A DNA stretch of 64,000 nucleotides from Pasteurella sp049670895 (GTDB lineage Bacteria; Pseudomonadota; Gammaproteobacteria; Enterobacterales; Pasteurellaceae). Shown here piece after piece: positions 1-8,722 of this stretch. How positions within the stretch are numbered: position 1 is the first letter of the stretch; each line of letters opens with the position of its first letter. The stretch lies in assembly GCF_049670895.1 (NCBI RefSeq), contig NZ_CP187170.1; one strand, 5' to 3'. A program made the translations under genes and the position numbers. The notes beneath the pieces are model-generated. The model made no database searches, was not told where the DNA came from, and worked only from the letters and a program-made list of their open reading frames with translations.

Positions 1-1330
1 GTGTGGCACGGTTGAATTTACTTTGCTCAAAGCTAAATCCTCCCACAAGGGCTTCAATGGCACCGTTATCACTGTTTAAGGACACCAACGCAGAATTCGC
101 TTCTGGAATTTGCCCTAATACCCATTCATTTTTGTTATTTTGACGAATCCAAATTTGATCCCCCACCTTCACAGGGTTTTTTCCTGCCCAACGCATTGCC
201 GATTGTGGTAAGGTCATGCTTTCACCCGATGCCAACAATAATTCAGCCCCGTTTTTGTTGACACTCATCACGGCTGCAGGGAAAAGCGGCATGGAGTTCG
301 GCAATTTTTTCAAAAAGCCCACAATCCGTTCTTGTTCCCAAGGTTTTTCTTCTTTTTTCCAAAGTGGTGCACCACCACGATAGCCATGGCGGATGTCATA
401 ATCAATCAAGTTTTGACGAAGGGCAATTTGTGCCGCTTCTTGATCTTTCGATAACACCGTGGTGTAAACTTTAAATCCACTGGTGTAGGCTTTTTCTTCA
501 CCAAAACGTCTGACCATTTCTTGACGTACCATTTCGGTGACATAATCCGCACGAAAATCAATTTGTGCACCGTGATAACGAGCCACAATCGGTTCTTTTA
601 TTGCCGCATCGTATTCTTCTTGGCTAATGTATTTGGTGGTCAGCATTCGCCCCAAGACGATATTACGACGTTCTTCCGCACGTTTAATCGAATAAAGTGG
701 ATTCATGGTGGAAGGGGCTTTTGGTAAGCCTGCAATAATGGCAATTTCAGATAATGTAAGTTGATTCAGATCTTTACCAAAATAGGTTTTCGCCGCTGCT
801 GCCACGCCATAAGAACGATAACCTAAGTAAATTTTATTTAAATACAGTTCTAAAATTTCGTTTTTACTTAAGGTATTCTCAATTTCAATTGCAAGCACCG
901 CTTCTTTGGCTTTACGCTCAATGGATTTTTCAGGGGTTAAGAAAAAGTTTCTGGCTAATTGTTGCGTAATGGTACTCGCCCCTTGTGACGCCCCACCTTT
1001 GCTAATTGCCACTTTAATTGCCCTTGCGATCCCAATAGGATCCACACCATGGTGTTGATAAAAACGGGCATCTTCTGTGGCTAGCACGGCATCAATGATA
1101 CGTTGTGGAATTTGATCCAAAGGGACAGGTATACGACGTTGTTCACCCACTTCACCAATCAACTTGCCATCCGCAGTATAAATTTGCATAGGTTGTTGTA
1201 ATTCAACGGTTTTTAAGCTTTCTACATCAGGCAGGTCGGCTTTCAGATAGGTATAGATGGCAACAGCACCAATACAGCCGAGCAGGAAAAGGGTGAGTAG
1301 CGTGCTTAATATTAATTTTGCGATCCGCAT
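1..1330 (-). CDS. mrcA: Penicillin-binding protein 1A, N-terminal part (cut by window edge)
   Basis: This gene encodes the bifunctional peptidoglycan glycosyltransferase/transpeptidase PBP1A of the inner membrane. Only about the first 443 codons are in the window; the stop and the penicillin-binding domain lie beyond position 1. The start is the ATG whose A is at 1330 (MRIAKLILST...). Residues about 5-26 are a membrane anchor. The glycosyltransferase domain follows, with the catalytic motif ATEDARFYQHHGVD (Glu86), then GASTITQQLARN near 118-127 and a helix ending in LNKIYLGYRSYG. It diverges from comA, and a competence CRP-S site overlaps its first codons. The same mrcA/com arrangement is known in H. 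influenzae (ponA/comA). Confidence 0.96.
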   Translation of the reverse strand, partial: MRIAKLILSTLLTLFLLGCIGAVAIYTYLKADLPDVESLKTVELQQPMQIYTADGKLIGEVGEQRRIPVPLDQIPQRIIDAVLATEDARFYQHHGVDPIGIARAIKVAISKGGASQGASTITQQLARNFFLTPEKSIERKAKEAVLAIEIENTLSKNEILELYLNKIYLGYRSYGVAAAAKTYFGKDLNQLTLSEIAIIAGLPKAPSTMNPLYSIKRAEERRNIVLGRMLTTKYISQEEYDAAIKEPIVARYHGAQIDFRADYVTEMVRQEMVRRFGEEKAYTSGFKVYTTVLSKDQEAAQIALRQNLIDYDIRHGYRGGAPLWKKEEKPWEQERIVGFLKKLPNSMPLFPAAVMSVNKNGAELLLASGESMTLPQSAMRWAGKNPVKVGDQIWIRQNNKNEWVLGQIPEANSALVSLNSDNGAIEALVGGFSFEQSKFNRAT

Positions 1331-1337
1331 CGAAAAA
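1316..1337 (+). promoter_or_regulatory. CRP-S (competence regulatory element) for the com operon
   Basis: A 22-base near-palindrome has half-sites TTTTGCGA and TCGAAAAA separated by TCCGCA. This matches the Pasteurellaceae competence element bound by CRP with Sxy (ideal half-site TTTTGCGA/TCGCAAAA), with one base missing from perfect symmetry. It sits about 130 bp before comA and overlaps the mrcA start codon. The presumed role is cAMP/Sxy-dependent induction of comABCDE. Confidence 0.75.
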
Positions 1338-1469
1338 TTCTCTCTTAGTTAATGCTTGGACATAAAAAACAATGAAAAATTACCGCACAGTATAAAGACT
1401 CGGGATCTAAATCCAAAGTTAAAACTGCATAAAAAGTGTAAAAATCAGTAAAGAAGGGAAAATTCCGCC

Positions 1470-2273
1470 ATGGAAAAGGCAAGCAAGATTCAGTTGGGCG
1501 TTTGGAAAAACAAGGAACAATTTGAGATATTGTGTTTTGATCCACAAAATCGCATTGTGTATTTTGTGTTGCCGAAAATGGATTTCGCCCAAATTGCCCA
1601 ACAGATTCTGGCTTATTATCCCAACCGATTCATGAAACTTTGCCCAGTTTGTGCGGTTTTTCCTCATCAATTCTGGCAGAAAAGCGTAATTCTTCCTCAG
1701 CATTTAAGTTTGCAAGAAGCGGAAAATCAATGCCGTTTTTTACTGGCACAAGCCTTACCCATTCCCTTGCCCGAATTATGGTTTGATTATTGCTACGTTC
1801 CGTTAAAACAAGGATCAAGGTTAGATATTTTTGCCATCCAACGTTCAACCGCCCATCAGTATGTGCAAACCTTTTTACCTTTGAAAGTAGAAATCTTAGA
1901 CACGGTGGTTCACGCCCTATTAAGAGCCTTTCATTATGTGATGGATCGCCCATTACAACGTGGAGAGCTCTTTTTATATCAAGATGAGCAGGGTTGTTTA
2001 GCCATTCAAGAGCAAGGGCAACAAACGCTAGTATTGCAACAATCGCAAGGCAATTTAGGGCAGCTTTATCAACAATTTTGTCAACAATATGAACAAGCGC
2101 CTGCACAGGTTTATGTGTACCGTCGATTCACGTCCACATCGAAAGCACCGTTACCTGCGAAATGGGTAGAAATTCAGAGCCAATATCCCTTTATTCCTTT
2201 AGGCAATGCCCTTTGGCAACGTCATGGCGACAATGAAAACTCCCTTGCTACATTAAAGAGGAAGACGGGATGA
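1470..2273 (+). CDS. comA: Competence protein ComA, PilM-like
   Basis: This is the first gene of the com (pilMNOPQ-like) operon needed for type IV pilus assembly and DNA uptake. The 267-residue protein has no signal peptide, as expected for the cytoplasmic actin-like PilM/HofM family, and is close to the length of H. influenzae ComA. The ATG at 1470 lacks a strong ribosome binding site, but the next gene follows with a 4-base overlap (ATGA), showing translational coupling. The call rests on gene order mrcA<->comA-B-C-D-E and length; sequence conservation in this family is low. Confidence 0.88.
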   Translation: MEKASKIQLGVWKNKEQFEILCFDPQNRIVYFVLPKMDFAQIAQQILAYYPNRFMKLCPVCAVFPHQFWQKSVILPQHLSLQEAENQCRFLLAQALPIPLPELWFDYCYVPLKQGSRLDIFAIQRSTAHQYVQTFLPLKVEILDTVVHALLRAFHYVMDRPLQRGELFLYQDEQGCLAIQEQGQQTLVLQQSQGNLGQLYQQFCQQYEQAPAQVYVYRRFTSTSKAPLPAKWVEIQSQYPFIPLGNALWQRHGDNENSLATLKRKTG

Positions 2274-2833
2274 AAAATGGCATTAATTTATTACCTTGGC
2301 GGCAACAACAGCATCAGCAACGGTGCAAAAAATGGTTAGCTTTCTTACTTGCCATGTTGTGTGCCCTGTTATTGAGTAAATATGTGTTAGCAGGTTGGCA
2401 ACAGCAGTTTACCGACCGATTACAACAAGCACAAACAGCGGTACAGCATAAATTGCGTGAGTTAACCGAAATTAAACAACACATCGACAGCTTACAAAAA
2501 CAGCAAATTAAGACCGATAAACTCATTCCCATTGCCTCACAACACGCTTTGCATTTAAGTGCATTATTACTGGCGTTACCCTTAGGGCGAGGTGAATTAG
2601 TTTCTTTTGGTGTACAACAAAATGAGATCAGCCTAAAAGGTTATGTGGAAAACCACGAGGATTTTAGTGCATTACAGCATCATTTGGAGACTCAACCTTT
2701 GTTTAAACAGGTGGAATTAGTGCATTTCCAGCCAGAACAAACACAATTATGGTTTGAGTTTAAACTCTTATTTACCCCAGATCTTGCCACCCTGCCGCTT
2801 GCATGGCGAGATAGGCAAATTCAAGTGCGATAG
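2270..2833 (+). CDS. comB: Competence protein ComB, PilN-like
   Basis: An inner-membrane pilus assembly protein of 187 residues. A short cytoplasmic N-terminus (MKNGINLLPWRQQ, the INLLPWR motif typical of PilN proteins, which binds PilM) is followed by one membrane helix at about residues 23-42 and a glutamine-rich coiled-coil segment at about 45-85. Its start overlaps the comA stop by 4 bases. With ComC it should form the periplasmic alignment complex joining the ATPase platform to the secretin. Confidence 0.88.
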   Translation: MKNGINLLPWRQQQHQQRCKKWLAFLLAMLCALLLSKYVLAGWQQQFTDRLQQAQTAVQHKLRELTEIKQHIDSLQKQQIKTDKLIPIASQHALHLSALLLALPLGRGELVSFGVQQNEISLKGYVENHEDFSALQHHLETQPLFKQVELVHFQPEQTQLWFEFKLLFTPDLATLPLAWRDRQIQVR

Positions 2834-2844
2834 AGGGGGCAAAA

Positions 2845-3399
2845 ATGGGTATAGGGTTAATGGATCCAACTAGCATGTTTGCACGTTATATTGGCTTATC
2901 TTTCCGTCTCCATGGGGGGATCTTTTTGTTGTTATGTTTTTTATTTTTGTTGCCATCATGCTTGTCGCTTTGGCAAGTGGCTCAGCAATTGGAACATATT
3001 CAGCGACAACAAGTTGAACAAGCACAGTTACTGGTTCAACATCAGCAACGCTTACATCGTTTACAACAACGTTTTGCCGAACAAGCGTTAACACCTCAAT
3101 TAACACAAAAAATTGCCCAAATTAATGCACAGCTTCCCACTTTCTCACAAGGGATCCAGATCCAAACATCACAATGGCAGTTTCAGTCAGTGCCCTTATT
3201 AAGGCTACATCTTCAAAGTGATTTTAAGGATTTTCAACAGTTTTTTACCGCACTGCTAACCCAATCAGACTTAGAAGTGCTGACCTTACAGCTCAGTCAA
3301 GCCGAGGACATGACACAAGGAAGCGTGCTTAGCGAAATGTTGTTATTTCTTCCTCGTCAAGGGGGAAGCCAAGCCTCAGCCATTAAGGAGAAAAAATAA
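2845..3399 (+). CDS. comC: Competence protein ComC, PilO-like
   Basis: A 184-residue bitopic inner-membrane protein: a hydrophobic helix at about residues 25-45 is followed by a Gln-rich coiled coil (QQLEHIQRQQVEQAQ...) and a small C-terminal domain. The ATG at 2845 is preceded by the purine-rich GAGGGGG at 2833-2839; ATGs at 2860 and 2875 are weaker alternatives. It is the PilO-like partner of ComB by position and architecture. The stop shares one base with the comD start. Confidence 0.85.
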   Translation: MGIGLMDPTSMFARYIGLSFRLHGGIFLLLCFLFLLPSCLSLWQVAQQLEHIQRQQVEQAQLLVQHQQRLHRLQQRFAEQALTPQLTQKIAQINAQLPTFSQGIQIQTSQWQFQSVPLLRLHLQSDFKDFQQFFTALLTQSDLEVLTLQLSQAEDMTQGSVLSEMLLFLPRQGGSQASAIKEKK

Positions 3400-3794
3400 T
3401 GCCAAAACAGACCGCACTTTTATGCTTGTTATCATGCAGTTTGATCCCCATGGCATTGGCTGATCCCTTTAACAAGGGACAACGTGAAGTGGATATTGCT
3501 TCCCCAGCCCCTTCAGTTCATGCGACCTCTCCGAGTTGTCAACAAGATGGACAGGTTTTCTTTGATGATGTGCCTTTTCAGTCGCTCACTTTGGTTGGGT
3601 TACTGAAACAGGCGAAAGGTTGGCAAGCGTTTTTTATTAATAAGCAACAAGAGATGGTGTTGGTTCAAAAAGGTGATTGGCTAGCACAAGAAAAAATGGA
3701 AGTTACCCTGATTAATCAGCACGAAGTGCAATTGTTAAAACGAGAAAATCCACAACATTGCCAACAGACCCAGCGTGTGATTTTGACATTATAA
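3399..3794 (+). CDS. comD: Competence protein ComD, PilP-like
   Basis: A small secreted or periplasmic protein of 131 residues with a signal-peptide-like start (MPKQTALLCLLSCSLIPMALA). It sits where PilP-type secretin-docking proteins sit in pilMNOPQ operons. It overlaps the comC stop by one base and is 11 bases before comE. An uptake signal core lies inside the first codons (3411-3419). Assignment is mainly by position, since the family is poorly conserved. Confidence 0.82.
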   Translation: MPKQTALLCLLSCSLIPMALADPFNKGQREVDIASPAPSVHATSPSCQQDGQVFFDDVPFQSLTLVGLLKQAKGWQAFFINKQQEMVLVQKGDWLAQEKMEVTLINQHEVQLLKRENPQHCQQTQRVILTL

Positions 3795-3805
3795 GAGGTG
3801 AAAAG

Positions 3806-5149
3806 ATGAGAAGGTTGATCCATTTTTGTATCAAGTGCGGTCTATTTTGGCTAAGTTTTGTCGCCATGCCACAGGCTCAAACTCCCCAACCTGAGACTAT
3901 TCAAGCTGAAACGGGGCGGTTTTCCCTTCGTTTAAAACAAGCCCCTTTGGTGCCTGTCTTACAACAGCTCGCCTTGTTACAAAATAAAAATGTGATGATT
4001 GATGATGAGCTAACGGGAACATTATCTTTACAGCTTCAAGACACGGATTTTGAGCATTTCTTTCGTGCGGTTGCGAAATTAAAGCAGTTACGTTTTGTAA
4101 AAGAAGAGACATTGCATTATTTGACGATGCCACGAACCTCGCCAGAGGCAAGCACAGCTCCACATCAAGAAAAAGGGAATGTGGGGGAAAAGGCATTGAT
4201 GACGGCGAGCATTAAATTGCATTTTGCTAAAGCGGCAGACGTGATGCAATCGCTTTCTGCTGGACAAGGTTCTTTGTTGTCGGAACAAGGCAGTTTAAGT
4301 TTTGACGAACGCAGTAACTTATTGCTGATTCGAGATGTGCCACAGTCGGTAAAGCATATTAAAACGCTGGTTGCACAAATGGATCAACCCATTGAGCAAA
4401 TTGCGATTGAAGCAAGAATTGTCACCATTGCAGAGGAAAGTTTAAAAGAATTGGGGGTACGTTGGGGCATGTTTAACCCCACTGAGTCCGCTCACCGAAT
4501 TGCAGGCAGTTTGGAGGCAAAGGGGTTTCATCAGGTGGGGGAAAATCTGAATGTCAATTTCGCCACTTCCATTACGCCAGCTGGTTCACTGGCATTGCAG
4601 TTAGCGAAAATTAACGGGCGATTATTAGATTTGGAATTGACCGCATTAGAACGGGAAAATAACGTGGAAATTATTGCAAGTCCTCGCTTACTGACCACAA
4701 ACAAGAAAAGTGCCAGCATTAAACAGGGGACGGAAATTCCTTATGTTGTGACCAGTTCAAATAAAAATGAAACCCAATCCATTGAATTTCGAGAGGCGGT
4801 GTTGGGTTTAGATGTCACACCACATATTTCAAAAGATAATATGATTTTACTGGATTTAGTGGTGAGTCAAAATTCACCAGGTGCCAGCGTGGCTTACGGT
4901 TCTGGTGAAATTGTGTCCATTGACAAACAAGAGATTAACACACAAGTCTTTGCAAAAGACGGGGAAACCATTGTGCTTGGTGGGGTGTTTCATAAAAGTT
5001 TGACGAAGGCAATTGATAAAGTCCCTGTATTAGGCGATGTGCCTGTGCTTAAGCATTTATTTCGTAAACAACATGATCGGGAACAAAAACGAGAGTTAGT
5101 GATTTTTGTTACCCCTCGCATTATTAAACCCGAGCCTCGTCAGTCGTGA
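3806..5149 (+). CDS. comE: Competence secretin ComE, PilQ-like
   Basis: The outer-membrane secretin that forms the pore for the type IV pilus and DNA uptake. I place the start at the ATG at 3806 (MRRLIHFCIKCGLF...), after AGAGGTG, rather than at an in-frame ATG at 3758 inside comD; this gives 447 residues with a signal peptide ending near AQA. N0/N1 domains are followed by a secretin core, with the C-terminal signature KVPVLGDVPVLKHLFRKQ and a final FVTPRII strand. An uptake signal core occurs at 3833-3841. It is the last com gene seen here: comF, which follows comE in H. influenzae, is absent. Confidence 0.94.
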   Translation: MRRLIHFCIKCGLFWLSFVAMPQAQTPQPETIQAETGRFSLRLKQAPLVPVLQQLALLQNKNVMIDDELTGTLSLQLQDTDFEHFFRAVAKLKQLRFVKEETLHYLTMPRTSPEASTAPHQEKGNVGEKALMTASIKLHFAKAADVMQSLSAGQGSLLSEQGSLSFDERSNLLLIRDVPQSVKHIKTLVAQMDQPIEQIAIEARIVTIAEESLKELGVRWGMFNPTESAHRIAGSLEAKGFHQVGENLNVNFATSITPAGSLALQLAKINGRLLDLELTALERENNVEIIASPRLLTTNKKSASIKQGTEIPYVVTSSNKNETQSIEFREAVLGLDVTPHISKDNMILLDLVVSQNSPGASVAYGSGEIVSIDKQEINTQVFAKDGETIVLGGVFHKSLTKAIDKVPVLGDVPVLKHLFRKQHDREQKRELVIFVTPRIIKPEPRQS

Positions 5150-5234
5150 ATGACAGAGGGAATCTATTTTGTATTTGGGTATAAAACACCCAAAATCAGC
5201 ACCGCACTTTTTCCCTCGCTTTGGGAAATCACTA

Positions 5235-5341
5235 AATAAATCGCCCGTTAAGGTTGAAAAGGAGGGCGATTTATTGCGATAATCTCAATTATTTTTTGGG
5301 TGATCTTTCTGCGACCAATTAGGGTCGCTTATCTATTTTTA
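5235..5341. terminator. Two stem-loops between comE and aroK
   Basis: A 12-bp perfect inverted repeat (AATAAATCGCCC at 5235-5246, GGGCGATTTATT at 5264-5275) is followed by a second stem, GCGACC (5311-5316) with GGTCGC (5323-5328), and then a T-rich stretch. Either could end com transcription. Neither has an ideal U-run directly after the stem, so the terminator call is tentative. An uptake signal core at 5201-5209 lies just before. Confidence 0.4.
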
Positions 5342-5391
5342 TAAAAGATCATAATTATCAATAAGTTAAGTATAAAGAAGAAAAACTAGAG

Positions 5392-5919
5392 ATGGCAGAA
5401 AAGCGTAATATTTTCTTAATCGGGCCGATGGGTGCAGGTAAAAGTACCATTGGTCGACAATTAGCACAGCAATTAAATATGGACTTTGTGGATTCCGACG
5501 CTGAAATTGAACAACGTGCGGGGGCTGATATTAGCTGGATTTTTGATGTGGAAGGGGAAGAAGGTTTTCGTAAGCGTGAAGAGCGGATTATTAATGAATT
5601 AACTCAAAGACAAGGCATTGTGCTTTCCACAGGTGGCGGAGCGGTATTATCAAAAGAAAGCCGTAATTATCTTTCAGCCCGTGGTATTGTGATTTATTTA
5701 GAAACAACAGTGGAAAAACAATATCAACGCACTCAGCGTGATAAAAAACGTCCTTTATTACAAGATGTGGAAGACCCTCGCCAAGTGCTTGAAGATTTAG
5801 CAAAAGTTCGTAATCCACTGTATGCAGAAATCGCAGATATTACTTTACCAACCGATGAGCAAAGTGCCAAAGTGATGGCAACGCAAATTGTGGATTTGAT
5901 CGATAATATTAACGGCTAA
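5392..5919 (+). CDS. aroK: Shikimate kinase I
   Basis: This enzyme phosphorylates shikimate at the 3-hydroxyl, using ATP, in chorismate synthesis. The 175-residue protein has the P-loop GPMGAGKST at residues 11-19, the shikimate-binding DSD motif (DFVDSDAEIEQRAG) and the GGGAV turn. Length and start (MAEKRNIFLIG) match AroK of other Gammaproteobacteria. It is followed 26 bases later by aroB, the usual aroK-aroB pairing. Confidence 0.97.
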   Translation: MAEKRNIFLIGPMGAGKSTIGRQLAQQLNMDFVDSDAEIEQRAGADISWIFDVEGEEGFRKREERIINELTQRQGIVLSTGGGAVLSKESRNYLSARGIVIYLETTVEKQYQRTQRDKKRPLLQDVEDPRQVLEDLAKVRNPLYAEIADITLPTDEQSAKVMATQIVDLIDNING

Positions 5920-5945
5920 TAAAAACAAAGATAGGATAGTGAAAA

Positions 5946-7034
5946 ATGTTGTGTGTAAATGTTGAGTTGAAAGAACGCGGTTACCCAATTTACATTGGTG
6001 CAGGTTTGTTGTCGGATGTTAGTTGTTATCCACTAAAATCAGGTGATAAAGTAATGATCGTAACGAACCCAACGGTTGCACAACATTATTTGGCACAGGT
6101 GACAGAAACCTTACAAGCTCTTGGCTGTGCGGTGGAGTCGGTGCTGTTGCCTGATGGCGAACAATATAAAACGCTAGACTCCTTAAATTTGATTTTTACA
6201 GCCTTGCTGAAGGCAAACCATGGTCGAGATACCACCATTATTGCTTTAGGTGGTGGGGTAATTGGTGATGTGGCAGGGTATGCTGCCGCCAGTTATCAAC
6301 GTGGTGTGCGTTTTATCCAAATTCCTACCACGTTATTGGCTCAAGTGGATTCTTCAGTGGGGGGAAAAACCGCAGTGAATCATCCGTTAGGGAAAAATAT
6401 GATTGGGGCATTTTATCAACCCTGTGCCGTGATTGTAGACACCTTAACACTATCAACCTTACCTTTACGTGAAGTGAATGCAGGACTAGCCGAAGTCATT
6501 AAATATGGCATTATTCTCGATGCCGATTTCTTCCAATGGTTAGAACAACACATTGATGATCTCGTGGCATTGGTGCCTGAGGCGTTACAAACTTGCATTG
6601 CCCGTTGTTGTCAAATTAAAGCGGATGTAGTGGTGCGTGATGAAACGGAAAAAGGCGATCGTGCCTTGCTCAATTTAGGGCATACTTTTGGTCACGCCAT
6701 TGAAACCCATCTCGGTTATGGTAACTGGTTACATGGTGAAGCTGTGGCAGCTGGGATGATGATGGCGGCAGTATTATCAGAAAAATTGGGTGATATCAGC
6801 ACGACGGCGGTGGCTCGCATTGAAAAATTGATTGCCAAGGCGAACTTACCAACATTCTCTCCTGATGGTATGCAACCTGAGGATTATTTACCGCACATGA
6901 TGCGTGATAAAAAAGTCTTAGCAGGCAAACTCCGACTTGTATTATTAAAAGCCTTAGGTCAAGCCTATGTAGCCACAGACACTGAAAAAAATCTGGTCAT
7001 TGATGCGATTCGCTGTTGCACGCAGGTTGACTAA
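5946..7034 (+). CDS. aroB: 3-dehydroquinate synthase
   Basis: It converts DAHP to 3-dehydroquinate, the second step of the shikimate pathway, using NAD+ and a divalent metal. The 362-residue protein shows the NAD-binding loop GGGVIGDVAGYAAASYQRG and the metal-ligand segments NLGHTFGHAIE and WLHGEAVAAGM. It lies in an operon with aroK upstream and dam 6 bases downstream, the aroK-aroB-dam order seen in H. influenzae. Confidence 0.97.
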   Translation: MLCVNVELKERGYPIYIGAGLLSDVSCYPLKSGDKVMIVTNPTVAQHYLAQVTETLQALGCAVESVLLPDGEQYKTLDSLNLIFTALLKANHGRDTTIIALGGGVIGDVAGYAAASYQRGVRFIQIPTTLLAQVDSSVGGKTAVNHPLGKNMIGAFYQPCAVIVDTLTLSTLPLREVNAGLAEVIKYGIILDADFFQWLEQHIDDLVALVPEALQTCIARCCQIKADVVVRDETEKGDRALLNLGHTFGHAIETHLGYGNWLHGEAVAAGMMMAAVLSEKLGDISTTAVARIEKLIAKANLPTFSPDGMQPEDYLPHMMRDKKVLAGKLRLVLLKALGQAYVATDTEKNLVIDAIRCCTQVD

Positions 7035-7040
7035 TTTCTT

Positions 7041-7946
7041 ATGTCGCCTGCTTTAAAACGTCAGTCTGTCGCTTCAGTCAAAACAGATTCTAAATTATCC
7101 AATACACCATCCGTCATAAAACACCGCCCTTTTTTAAAATGGGCGGGAGGCAAGTTTCGTCTGATGGACGATATTAATAAATGCTTACCAAAACGTAAAG
7201 CTTGTCTGATTGAGCCTTTTGTTGGGGCGGGGGCGGTTTTTCTAAACACGCATTTTGAACGCTATATTTTAGCGGATATTAATCCAGATTTAATTAATCT
7301 GTTTAATTTCGTTAAGCAAGATGTTGAGTGTTATATTGAAGCCTGCAAGCGGATTTTTTTTCATCCAGAGGCAAATACATCAGCCTATTATTATGCCAGA
7401 AGGGCACAATTTAATTGTTCTAAAGACAGCTTTGAGCGTTCTATTTTATTTCTTTATTTAAACCGTTTTTGTTTTAATGGGCTTTGTCGTTATAACGCCA
7501 AAGAGGAATTTAATGTGCCTTTTGGATCTTATAAGACCCATTATTTTCCTGAAAATGAGTTGCGTTATTTTGCCCAGAAAGCACAAAAAGCCACTTTTAT
7601 TTGTGCTGATTTTGCAACCACCTTTGCTTTGGCTGATCAGGATTCGATTATTTATTGTGACCCACCTTATGCTCCGTTAATTCAAGAAAGTAATTTTACG
7701 GGGTATGCGGGCAATGAGTTTTCTCTACAACATCAAACCATGTTGGCACAATTAGCACGTCAGACGGCAGAAGAACGTCAAATTCCCGTGTTGATTTCTA
7801 ACCATGATACGGGATTTACGCGTGAAATTTATGCAGGGGCAAAGTTAAAACGGATAAAGGTGCAGCGTTCTATCAGTCATCAGCCCGATAAACGGGTGAA
7901 AGTGGCGGAGTTAATTGCGTTATTTACCACAAGCAAAGGCAAGTAA
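7041..7946 (+). CDS. dam: DNA adenine methylase Dam
   Basis: It methylates the N6 of adenine in GATC, for mismatch-repair strand marking and replication control. The SAM-binding motif FLKWAGGK is at residues 31-38, EPFVGAGAVF follows near 58-67, and the catalytic DPPY is at 207-210. At 301 residues it is slightly longer than usual because of about 28 Ser/Thr/Lys-rich N-terminal residues. The ATG at 7041 has a poor ribosome binding site and probably relies on coupling to aroB, so a later start cannot be excluded. Confidence 0.95.
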   Translation: MSPALKRQSVASVKTDSKLSNTPSVIKHRPFLKWAGGKFRLMDDINKCLPKRKACLIEPFVGAGAVFLNTHFERYILADINPDLINLFNFVKQDVECYIEACKRIFFHPEANTSAYYYARRAQFNCSKDSFERSILFLYLNRFCFNGLCRYNAKEEFNVPFGSYKTHYFPENELRYFAQKAQKATFICADFATTFALADQDSIIYCDPPYAPLIQESNFTGYAGNEFSLQHQTMLAQLARQTAEERQIPVLISNHDTGFTREIYAGAKLKRIKVQRSISHQPDKRVKVAELIALFTTSKGK

Positions 7947-7992
7947 GGCGACTTACTCAAAAGTGCGGGGCTTTTTAAAAAAGTTTTGTCTC

Positions 7993-8304
7993 TTATTTAT
8001 GATGAACTAATTCGGGATTAATCGAAAATTGAAGCTTGTGAATATGAGGATAGGCTTGCTGCACTAATTTGAGCAATTCATGCTGGCGAAATAATAAAGC
8101 TTGTCGAACGGTGGCATTTGCCACTTGAATGTACAGCGTATCGGATTCCAAATCCGCCACTTGATAGCACCCTTGATACTGATTGGGAAAAAGGGCTTGT
8201 AAGCGTAAATTCAATTCATTGAGGAAACAGCCTTTTTGCATGATTTTGGCGAAATGGCTCGTTTCAAGTAATTCCTTGACGTTCATGGGTTTTTCGTATC
8301 GCAT
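7993..8304 (-). CDS. DUF721 family protein (DciA-like)
   Basis: A protein of 97-103 residues, depending on whether the ATG at 8304 or 8286 is used (MNVKELLETSHF... is the more typical start). The compact alpha/beta pattern, with a hydrophobic C-terminal block (DTLYIQVANATVRQALLFRQHELLKLV), matches DUF721, the family that includes the DnaB helicase loader DciA. DUF721 genes next to secM/secA occur in other gammaproteobacteria. It is transcribed divergently from secM. The helicase-loader role is inferred from the family. Confidence 0.72.
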   Translation of the reverse strand: MRYEKPMNVKELLETSHFAKIMQKGCFLNELNLRLQALFPNQYQGCYQVADLESDTLYIQVANATVRQALLFRQHELLKLVQQAYPHIHKLQFSINPELVHHK

Positions 8305-8337
8305 CCGCTTGTTTTCCTATTTTTTACCTCAATATCT

Positions 8338-8366
8338 ATGACATTGTAGCGAATTTCCGTTACAAT
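8338..8366 (+). promoter_or_regulatory. Probable secM-secA promoter
   Basis: ATGACA (8338-8343) and TACAAT (8361-8366) are separated by 17 bases, a good sigma-70 pair. It ends 29 bases before the secM start and overlaps no gene. Confidence 0.6.
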
Positions 8367-8395
8367 ACGAGGGTTTTTTTGAGAAAGGTAACAGG

Positions 8396-8722
8396 ATGAT
8401 TTCGAGGAAAGGTAAGCATAATTTTTGGTCGCAATTACTCTTGAGTATGATTGCGATTTTGGCGTTACCTGATGCTTCAGGTTTGCCACAGCAAGCAAAT
8501 GTCGCGAATGAAAATTATCAAACGCTTTCTGTTCAACAACAATTTTTGCGTGCCGTTGCCCTAGTACAACAAGTTCAAAAACAGCAACTTGCATTTATTG
8601 CCCCTGTTCCTGATTCTCCCTCAATTCTTGTTAAAATTACACCGCACTTTCAAGCGGAGTATGTTCATCTTATCCCCCCGATTCGTGCAGGCCCTGATTC
8701 GATCTCAATATCAATGAAATAA
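8396..8722 (+). CDS. secM: Secretion monitor SecM
   Basis: A regulatory nascent chain that stalls its own ribosome until pulled by the Sec machinery, raising secA translation. The 108-residue product begins with a signal-like sequence (basic MISRKGKHNFW, then hydrophobic LLLSMIAILAL) and carries the arrest motif IRAGP at residues 96-100, eight residues before the stop. Upstream it reads EYVHLIPP rather than the E. coli WISQAQG, so the tunnel-contact part differs. Its place directly before secA is the conserved X-secA arrangement. The mRNA after the arrest codon can pair with the region before secA (see the 8694-8778 entry). Confidence 0.87.
   Translation: MISRKGKHNFWSQLLLSMIAILALPDASGLPQQANVANENYQTLSVQQQFLRAVALVQQVQKQQLAFIAPVPDSPSILVKITPHFQAEYVHLIPPIRAGPDSISISMK

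Noticed and set aside
1630..2106. A long open frame on the minus strand opposite comA
   Set aside because: It overlaps the whole middle of comA, has no ribosome binding site or recognisable family, and breaks the com operon logic; treated as a shadow frame.
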